DNA from: Bradyrhizobium sp. Arg816
GTDB lineage: Bacteria > Pseudomonadota > Alphaproteobacteria > Rhizobiales > Xanthobacteraceae
DNA: 64,000 bases
Reading direction: 5' to 3'
Assembly: GCF_029989365.1 (NCBI RefSeq)
Contig: NZ_JAPRAQ010000018.1
Location: forward strand, 62,001 to 126,000
Shown piece by piece: positions 16,947 to 24,000 of this stretch. The translations under genes were made by a program, and so were the position numbers. The stretch's first letter is position 1; every line of letters starts with the position of its first letter. The notes beneath the pieces are model-generated. The model made no database searches. It saw only the letters and a list, made by a program, of their open reading frames with translations, and was not told where the DNA came from.

Positions 16947-17942
16947 TCATCCCCAGAGCGAGGACTCCGGCGGATAGACCAAGCTGTCGTCGTAGCGCAG
17001 CCCGTGGTCGCGGTCGCGCGCCAGCAGCAGCGGGCCGTCGAGATCGACGAAGCGCGCCTGTGGCGTCACCAGCATTGCGGGGGCCATCGACAGCGAGGTC
17101 GCGACCATGCAGCCGATCATGATCTCGAAACCGAGCGCCTGCGCCGCATCGGCCATCGCCAGCGCCTCGGTGAGGCCGCCGGTCTTGTCGAGCTTGATGT
17201 TCACGGCGTCGTAGCGCTCGCGGAGCGGCGCGAGCGAAGGGCGGTCATGCACGCTCTCGTCGGCGCAGACCGCGAGTGGCCGCTTGATCCGCGCCAGCGC
17301 GCCATCCTTCCCGGCCGGCAGCGGCTGCTCGACCAGGGTGACGCCGACGGCGTCGCAGGCAGCGAGATTCTGCTCCAGATTGGCCTCGGTCCAGGCCTCG
17401 TTGGCATCCACGATCAGCTCGGATTCGGGGGCGGCCTTGCGAACCGCCGCGATCCGCTCCGGATCGCCGTCGCCGCCGAGCTTGATCTTGAGCAAAGGCC
17501 GGTGCGCGGCCCTGGCCGTCGCCGCCGCCATGGCCTCGGGGGTCCCTAACGAGATCGTGTAGGCCGTGGTGCGCTCGCCCGGCACCGGGCGGTCCAGCAG
17601 GTTCCAAGCCCGCAGGCCGGCCGCCTTGGCCTCGAGGTCGATCAGGGCGCAATCCAGCGCGTTGCGGGCGGCTCCGGGCGGCATGAAGGCCTGCAGGGCC
17701 TCCCGCGAGAGGCCGCCTGCGACGGCTGCCTGCATGGCCTGGATGGCCGCAAGGGTTGCCTCGGGCGTTTCGCCATAGCGGGGATAGGGAACGCACTCGC
17801 CGCGACCGGTCAGGCCGTTTTGGACGATTTCGGCCACGACGGTCACGGCCTCGGTCTTGGCGCCCCTGCTGATGGTGAAACTGCCGGCGATGGGAAAGCG
17901 CTCGATTCGCGCGCGAAGTGCCGGAACTTTGCTGGAAGTCAT
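16947..17942 (-). CDS. Dipeptide epimerase (L-Ala-D/L-Glu epimerase type), enolase superfamily, 331 aa
   Basis: Muconate-lactonizing subgroup of the enolase superfamily. Visible catalytic elements: LKIKLGGDGD (the K-x-K acid/base pair of dipeptide epimerases), LIVDANEAW (metal Asp), LVEQPLP (metal Glu), VCADESVHD (metal Asp/Glu) and NIKLDKTGG (opposite-face base Lys). Length is normal for the family. Expected job: epimerise L-Ala-D-Glu from murein peptides to L-Ala-L-Glu for recycling. Specificity among dipeptides cannot be assigned by eye. Divergent from the mla operon across 143 bp containing TAGTT-N9-AACTA at 17971-17989. Confidence 0.85.
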   Translation of the reverse strand: MTSSKVPALRARIERFPIAGSFTISRGAKTEAVTVVAEIVQNGLTGRGECVPYPRYGETPEATLAAIQAMQAAVAGGLSREALQAFMPPGAARNALDCALIDLEAKAAGLRAWNLLDRPVPGERTTAYTISLGTPEAMAAATARAAHRPLLKIKLGGDGDPERIAAVRKAAPESELIVDANEAWTEANLEQNLAACDAVGVTLVEQPLPAGKDGALARIKRPLAVCADESVHDRPSLAPLRERYDAVNIKLDKTGGLTEALAMADAAQALGFEIMIGCMVATSLSMAPAMLVTPQARFVDLDGPLLLARDRDHGLRYDDSLVYPPESSLWG

Positions 17943-18085
17943 TTTGAACTCTGGCGAAATCTGAACCTGCTAGTTACCTCTAGCAACTAACATTAACCGG
18001 TTGGGGATACCTTCTCTGGGTAAGGGCGTGTGCGCAACCATCTGATTCTACCCGTTTCTCGCGCCCCGGCACGGGAGCGGACACC

Positions 18086-19219
18086 TTGAGCGGCGATCCG
18101 AAGCTTGAACGGATTGCCAAGGGCAACGCGCTGGCACTCTGCGCCACCGGAACCTGGACCGCGAGCTTCGCGCCGGTCCTGGAGCGGATGGTGGCTGACG
18201 CCGAGAAGCTCGCCGGCGGTTCGCAAAGCATCTTCATCGACGTCTCCGAGGTCGCCAAGCTCGACACCTTCGGTGCCTGGCTGATCGAACGGCTGCGCCG
18301 CAGCCTGACCCAGGGCGCCGTCGAGGCGCAGATCGCGGGGCTCTCCGCCAATTATTCGAGCCTGGTGGATGAGGTGCGGCGGGTCAGGGCGACGCCGGTC
18401 GTCGACAGCAGCGCGGTCACCATCACCGGCATGCTGGAGCAGATCGGGCGGGCCGTGGCCGGGGTCGCCGGCACGGTTGCGGGCCTCGTCGACATGCTCG
18501 GCGCGGTGCTCGCGGCGGGGTTTCGTGTCTTGATCCACCCGCGCTCGTTCCGCCTGACCTCGACCGTGCACCACATGGAGCAGGTCTGCTGGCGCGCGGT
18601 GCCGATCATCGTGCTGATCACGTTCCTGATCGGCTGCATCATCGCCCAGCAGGGCATTTTTCATTTCCGCAGGTTCGGCGCCGACATCTTCGTCGTCGAC
18701 ATGCTCGGCGTGCTGGTGCTGCGCGAGATCGGCGTCCTCCTGGTCGCGATCATGGTCGCGGGTCGCTCGGGCAGCGCCTACACGGCCGAGCTCGGCTCGA
18801 TGAAGATGCGCGAGGAGATCGACGCGCTGCGCACGATGGGTTTCGACCCGATCGAGGTCCTGGTGCTGCCGCGCATGCTGGCGCTGGTGCTGGCGCTGCC
18901 GATCCTCGCCTTCCTCGGCGCCATGGCCGCGCTCTATGGCGGCGGCCTCGTCGCCTGGCTCTATGGCGGTGTCGACCCTGAGGCCTTCCTGCTGCGCCTG
19001 CGCGACGCCATCTCGATCGACCATTTCATCGTCGGCATGGTGAAAGCACCGGTGATGGCTGCCGTGATCGGCATCGTCGCCTGCGTCGAGGGGCTCGCCG
19101 TGCAGGGCAGCGCGGAATCGCTCGGACAGCACACCACGGCCTCCGTGGTGAAGGGCATCTTCTTCGTCATCGTCATGGACGGCGTGTTCGCCATCTTCTT
19201 CGCCTCGATCGGGATGTGA
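18086..19219 (+). CDS. mlaE: MlaE-type ABC lipid transport permease with N-terminal STAS domain, 377 aa
   Basis: Residues ~1-100 form a STAS-like domain (ALCATGTWTA, SIFIDVSEVAKLDTFGAWL). Residues ~150-377 are the MlaE/Ttg2B permease with five to six membrane segments and the conserved VAGRSGSAYTAELGSMKM and DALRTMGFDPIEVLVLPR. The complex moves phospholipids between inner and outer membrane. Fusion of MlaB-like STAS and MlaE is common in alphaproteobacteria, where it replaces a separate MlaB. The TTG at 18086 is used, with GGAG 9 nt upstream. The stop overlaps the start region of the ATPase gene: operon. Confidence 0.92.
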   Translation: MSGDPKLERIAKGNALALCATGTWTASFAPVLERMVADAEKLAGGSQSIFIDVSEVAKLDTFGAWLIERLRRSLTQGAVEAQIAGLSANYSSLVDEVRRVRATPVVDSSAVTITGMLEQIGRAVAGVAGTVAGLVDMLGAVLAAGFRVLIHPRSFRLTSTVHHMEQVCWRAVPIIVLITFLIGCIIAQQGIFHFRRFGADIFVVDMLGVLVLREIGVLLVAIMVAGRSGSAYTAELGSMKMREEIDALRTMGFDPIEVLVLPRMLALVLALPILAFLGAMAALYGGGLVAWLYGGVDPEAFLLRLRDAISIDHFIVGMVKAPVMAAVIGIVACVEGLAVQGSAESLGQHTTASVVKGIFFVIVMDGVFAIFFASIGM

Positions 19220-19221
19220 CG

Positions 19222-20004
19222 ATGGCGCAAGAAACTCAAAACGCGATTCAAAATCCCATCATCCGCGTCCGCGACATCACCGTGCAGTTCGGCGCGACGC
19301 GCGTGCTCGATGGCCTCAACCTCGACGTCAAGCGCGGCGAAATCCTCGGCTTCGTCGGCCCATCCGGTGCCGGCAAGTCGGTGCTGACGCGCACCATCAT
19401 CGGCCTCGTGCCGAAGGTCGCGGGCTCCATCGAGGTGTTCGGCGTCGACCTCGATTCCTCCAGCACCTCGCAGCGCCGCAACGTCGAGCGCCGGTGGGGC
19501 GTGCTGTTTCAGCAGGGCGCGCTGTTCTCCTCGTTGACCGTGCGGCAGAACATCCAGTTTCCGATGCGCGAATATTTGCGCGTCTCGCAGCGGCTGATGG
19601 ACGAGATCACCATGGCCAAGCTCACCATGGTCGGGCTCAAGCCTGAAGTCGCGGATCGCTTTCCCTCGGAACTGTCGGGCGGCATGATCAAGCGCGTGGC
19701 GCTGGCGCGCGCGCTGTCGCTCGATCCGGATCTGGTGTTCCTCGACGAGCCGACCTCGGGCCTCGATCCGATCGGCGCCGGCGATTTCGACGAGCTGGTC
19801 AGGACGCTCCAGCGTACTTTGGGCCTGACCGTTTTCATGGTAACGCACGACCTCGACAGCCTTTACACAGCCTGCGACCGCATCGCCGTTTTAGGGAACG
19901 GTAAGATCATTGCGGCAGGGTCGATCGCCGACATGCAGGCCTCGCAGCATCCCTGGCTGAGACAATATTTCCACGGCAAGCGCGCCCGTGCGGTGATGGG
20001 CTGA
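19222..20004 (+). CDS. mlaF: MlaF-type ABC transporter ATPase, 260 aa
   Basis: Complete ABC ATPase: Walker A GPSGAGKS, Q-loop LFQQGALFSSL, signature LSGGMIKR, Walker B LVFLDEP, D-loop SGLDP and switch histidine VTHDLDSL. LSGGMIKR and the IGAGDFDEL region are typical of MlaF/Ttg2A. Energises the MlaE permease at the inner membrane. ATG 19222 lies 2 bp after the mlaE stop; a GTG at 19216 overlapping that stop is also possible. Followed 16 bp later by mlaD. Confidence 0.93.
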   Translation: MAQETQNAIQNPIIRVRDITVQFGATRVLDGLNLDVKRGEILGFVGPSGAGKSVLTRTIIGLVPKVAGSIEVFGVDLDSSSTSQRRNVERRWGVLFQQGALFSSLTVRQNIQFPMREYLRVSQRLMDEITMAKLTMVGLKPEVADRFPSELSGGMIKRVALARALSLDPDLVFLDEPTSGLDPIGAGDFDELVRTLQRTLGLTVFMVTHDLDSLYTACDRIAVLGNGKIIAAGSIADMQASQHPWLRQYFHGKRARAVMG

Positions 20005-20020
20005 GGTGCCGGAGTAGCTG

Positions 20021-20902
20021 ATGGAAACGCGGGCCAATTACGTACTGATCGGATCATTCACGCTGGCGGTGATCGCCGCGGCGATCGGCTTCGTGCTGTG
20101 GTTCCAGTCGCTGCACACCACCAAGCAGCGCAGCCCCCTGCGCGTCGTGTTCGAGGGCCCGGCGGCGGGCCTGCGCAACGGCGGCAGTGTCAACTTCAAC
20201 GGTATCCGGGTAGGTGAGGTGGTCTCGGTGAAGCTCGACAACCCGCGGCGGGTTGTCGCACTCGCCATGGTCGAGAACAACACCCCGCTCCGCAAGGACA
20301 CCCTGGTCGGCCTCGAATTCCAGGGCCTGACCGGCGTCGCCGCGATCTCGCTCAAGGGCGGCGAGGAGGCGGCGCCTCCGCCGCCGCTCGACGAGGACGG
20401 CATCCCGTCGCTGACGGCCGATCCCAACAAGCTCCAGGACGTCACCGAGGCGATCCGCGGCACGCTCCAGAACATCAACAAGATCGTCGCCGACAATCAG
20501 GAGTCGGTGAAGAACTCGCTGAAGAACCTCGAGACCTTCACCAACTCGCTCGCGCGCAACTCCGAGAAGATCGACGGCGTGATGGCCAAGGTCGACGGCG
20601 TCATGCACAAGGCCGACAGCCTCATGCTCGGCCTCAACACGCTCGCCGGCGGCAAGGATGGCGGCGAGCTGTTCCAGGCGGTGAAGTCGATCCGCGAACT
20701 CGCCGATGACTTCGACAAGCGCTCCGGCGCATTGATGACCGATGGCCGCCGCACCCTCGGAGACATCAGCCGCGCCGTGAACAATTTCGATCGCAACCCG
20801 ACCCGCGTGCTGTTCGGCGCCAGCAACAGCGCGCCGGCCGCCGCTCCGCCGCCGGCCGAGCCGCCGAGGCAGGCGCCCGCCGCGAGCGGCAGGCGGCAGT
20901 AG
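20021..20902 (+). CDS. mlaD: MlaD-type MCE domain lipid-binding protein, 293 aa
   Basis: One N-terminal membrane anchor (YVLIGSFTLAVIAAAIGFVL), then an MCE domain (~40-120: LRVVFEGPAAGLRNGGSVNF, VGLEFQGLTGVAAISLKGG), then a long helical segment with repeated KIDGVMAKVDGVM-type heptads, and a Pro/Ala-rich C terminus. This is the periplasm-facing lipid-binding subunit of the Mla/Ttg2 system. GGAG lies 6 nt before the ATG. Third gene of the mlaE-mlaF-mlaD operon; no mlaC or outer-membrane mlaA follows here, so those partners must lie elsewhere. Confidence 0.92.
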   Translation: METRANYVLIGSFTLAVIAAAIGFVLWFQSLHTTKQRSPLRVVFEGPAAGLRNGGSVNFNGIRVGEVVSVKLDNPRRVVALAMVENNTPLRKDTLVGLEFQGLTGVAAISLKGGEEAAPPPPLDEDGIPSLTADPNKLQDVTEAIRGTLQNINKIVADNQESVKNSLKNLETFTNSLARNSEKIDGVMAKVDGVMHKADSLMLGLNTLAGGKDGGELFQAVKSIRELADDFDKRSGALMTDGRRTLGDISRAVNNFDRNPTRVLFGASNSAPAAAPPPAEPPRQAPAASGRRQ

Positions 20903-20914
20903 CAGCTCTCTCCT

Positions 20915-20953
20915 CCGTCATTGCTTCGTCGCAAGAGCTCCTCGCAATGACGG
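20915..20953. repeat. Short REP-like element (family A)
   Basis: 10-bp perfect arms CCGTCATTGC and GCAATGACGG around a short core, directly after mlaD. The ends match the longer family A copies at 45290-45370 and 58615-58694, so this looks like a shortened copy. Confidence 0.6.
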
Positions 20954-20962
20954 GCTCAAACA

Positions 20963-20992
20963 AAAAACGGAGGCCGTGAGGCCTCCGTTTTT
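20963..20992. terminator. Bidirectional rho-independent terminator
   Basis: Arms ACGGAGGCC and GGCCTCCGT around GTGA, flanked by A-runs on the left and T-runs on the right. It can therefore end both the mla operon (+) and the giant GPR-like gene (-). Confidence 0.88.
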
Positions 20993-21011
20993 CATTCACT
21001 GCGATTGCGTC

Positions 21012-24000
21012 TTATCCCAGCCGACCCGCCGCATGCGCGAGCAGTGTGTAGACCAGGCCCGTCTCCGAGGTCAGGTGGCTGCGCAGCTCCTGCGGACCGC
21101 GGCCGTCGCGGGCGACTTCGTCGAGCAGACGCTCGAACTCGGCGACGTAGCGGTCGACCGTGCCCTTGAAGTTGCGGTCGGCGCGGTACTTTCGGGCGAC
21201 CTCGTCAAAGGCCTTCTGGCCGGCGGGCGTGTAGAGACGCTTGGTGAAGGCCTTGTTCTCGCCGCGCTGGTAGCGGTCCCACATCTCGGCGGCGAGGTTG
21301 CGGTCCATCAGGCGGCCGATGTCGAGCGACAGCGACTCCAGCGGATTGCTGCCACCCTGCGGCGCCTGCGGCTGCGGCGCGGGTGCCGCGCGGCCACGCG
21401 GGGCCTCACGTCCGTTCGGAGCACCCTGGTTGGCGTCCGTGCGGTTCAGGAGGTCCGACAGCCAGCCGTCGCGGCCCTGGTCGTTGCCGGCGGGCGCGAC
21501 CGGCGGCGCTTCGGTGCGACGCGAGGCGGCGGGCATGCCGAGGTCCGGCGGCGGCAGCGTCGAGGCGCTGCCGGTCTCGCGGCCGCGGGTCTCGGTGCTG
21601 CGCGCGCCGACGGCTGCTGCCAGCAACGGCTCTTCCTGGCGTTGTACGCCGGCGCGGCCCGTCGTGGAGACGTCGAGGCCACGGCCATGCTGGGCCACGA
21701 TGCGGTTGAGCTCGGCGAGGGCCTCGATCTGGTCGACGATCACCTTGCGCATCTGCGCAGTGCTCTCGGCGGCCTCCTGCGGCATCTCGAGCACGCCGCG
21801 GCGCAGCTCGTTGCGGGTGGCTTCGAGCTCGTTGTGCATCTCGAACGCCATCTGCTTCATGCTGGAGACGAGGTTGGTGAACTTCTCGGTCGACTGCTTG
21901 AACATCGTATCCGCCTCGTCCGTGGTCTGGCGGTAGATGTCGTGCATGGCCTCGATGGTCTGGCGGTGCTCCTCCTCGGACGCCACGCGCACCGCCTCGA
22001 ACTGGCGGGTGATCGCGGCGGAACCTGCGCCGGCGGTCTCCGCGACGACGCGGGCGATGTCGCGGGCACGCTCTTCTGCGGCGGCCAGGGATTCATCGAG
22101 CAGGCCGGTGAAGCGCGACAGACGCTGGTCGAGATCGGCCGTGCGCAGGTCGATGGTCGTGACGAGCGATTCCAGCGCCTGCTTGCGTTCGGCGAGGGAA
22201 GCGGTGGTGTTCTTGTTGCTCACCTCGACGACCTGCGCGGCCTCGACCAGCGCCTTGCCGTGCGCGTCGAACTGGGTCGACAGCTCGCCGAGGTCCTGCA
22301 GCGCCCGCGTGGTCTTCGTGTTGAAGACGTTGAGCTGGTCTTCCAGGTTCTGCGTCGCAGCGCCGTTGCGCGAGGTGACGTCGTTCATCGCCGAGACGAA
22401 GTCGGCGACGCGCGTCACCAGCGCCCGCTCGAGCGAGTTGAGGTTGTCGTGCGCACCGGTCAGCACCTCCTGGAGCAGGATGTTGCCCTCGCGCAGACGC
22501 TCGAACAGGGCCACCGTGTCGGTACGCAGGATCTTGCTGGTCTCCTGCATCTCGGTGACGGCCGCGATCGAGACCTGGCGCGACTGGTCGATCGCCGTGC
22601 GCGAGGCCTGCTCGAGGTCCTTGAGCGACTTGCCGACCGCGCCGGTGGCCATCTCGCTCGCCGCGTTGATGGTGCGGGCGACTTCGGAGCCGTTGCCCAT
22701 CATCGTCTGCGAGAACGCATGGCCGCGCGTCTCGATCGACTTCAGCGCATCCGAGGTGACGCGGTCGATGTCGAGCGTGAGCTGGCTGGTCTTCGAGCCG
22801 ATCGCATCGACCAGCGCGCCGCGCTTGGCGTCGATCATGTTCGACAGACGGTCGGCCTGCTGCTGCACGTAGGTGACGATCTCGTCGGTCTTGCCGGTCA
22901 TGGCCTGGCCGAAGCTGCTGCTGGCGGCGAGCACCGAACGCTCGACGTCGGTCGAGCTCGACTTGACGCGCGAGCTTGCCTCGTTGGAGGCGTTGATCAG
23001 CGCGTTCTGGGCGTTGAGCGCGCTGGTCTGGATGTCGTTGGTGGCGTTGGTCGTGGCCGTGCTCAATGCGCGCTCGATCTCGGTCGAGATCGTGCGGATC
23101 TGGCTTGCGGCATCCGCCGACGTCGAAGTCAGCGAGGTCTGCGCCTCACGCGCGCTGTTGAGGATGGTCGAGGCGGTGTCGGCGCCGACCGAGGTCAGCG
23201 TGCGCTCGATGTCCGTGGTCAGCGACTTGATCTGACTTGCCGCATCCGTCGAGGCGGTGATCAGCGTGCCCTGGGCCTCGCGCACGCCGCTGGTGAGCGC
23301 CTCGATGGTGGCGCCGCCGGCGGTCGCCAGCGCGCGCTGCATCTCGGCCGCCAGCGAACGGACCTGGCTGGTCTGTTCGGCCGAGACGGAGAGCAGGGTG
23401 CTCTGGGCGTCGCGGGCGCTGGTCGTGATCGTCTCGGCGGTCGACTGGCCGACCTGCGAGAGCGACCGATGCACTTCGACCGCGAGCGACTTGACCTGGG
23501 TTGCCGCATCCGAGGACGCGTTGACGAGCGTGGTCTGGGCTTCGCGGGCGCCGGTCATGATGGTCTCGGCCGTCGAGGTGCCGGCCATCGAGAGCGAGCG
23601 CTGCACGTCCGAGGACAGCGCCTTGATCTGGTTGGCGGTCTCGGTCGAGGCCGCGATCAGCGCGCTCTGCGCATCGCGGGCGCCGGCGGTGATCGATTCC
23701 GCCGTGGTGGCGCCGGCCAGCGACAGCGAACGCTGCACGTCGGCGGTGAGCGTCTTGACGTGGTTGGCCGCGTCCGACGACGCCGTGACGAGCGTGGTCT
23801 GCACCTCGCGGGCGCCGGCCAGGATCGAGGCTGCGGTGGCAGAACCGGCCGCCGACAGCGTGCGTTCGACGTCGACCGCGAGCCCCTTGATCTGGTTGGA
23901 GGCATCGCCGGAGGCCGCGACCAGGGTCGACTGAGCCTCGCGGGCGCTGCTCAGGATCGAGTTCGCAGCACCGGTGCCGACCGCGGTCAGCGCGCGCTCG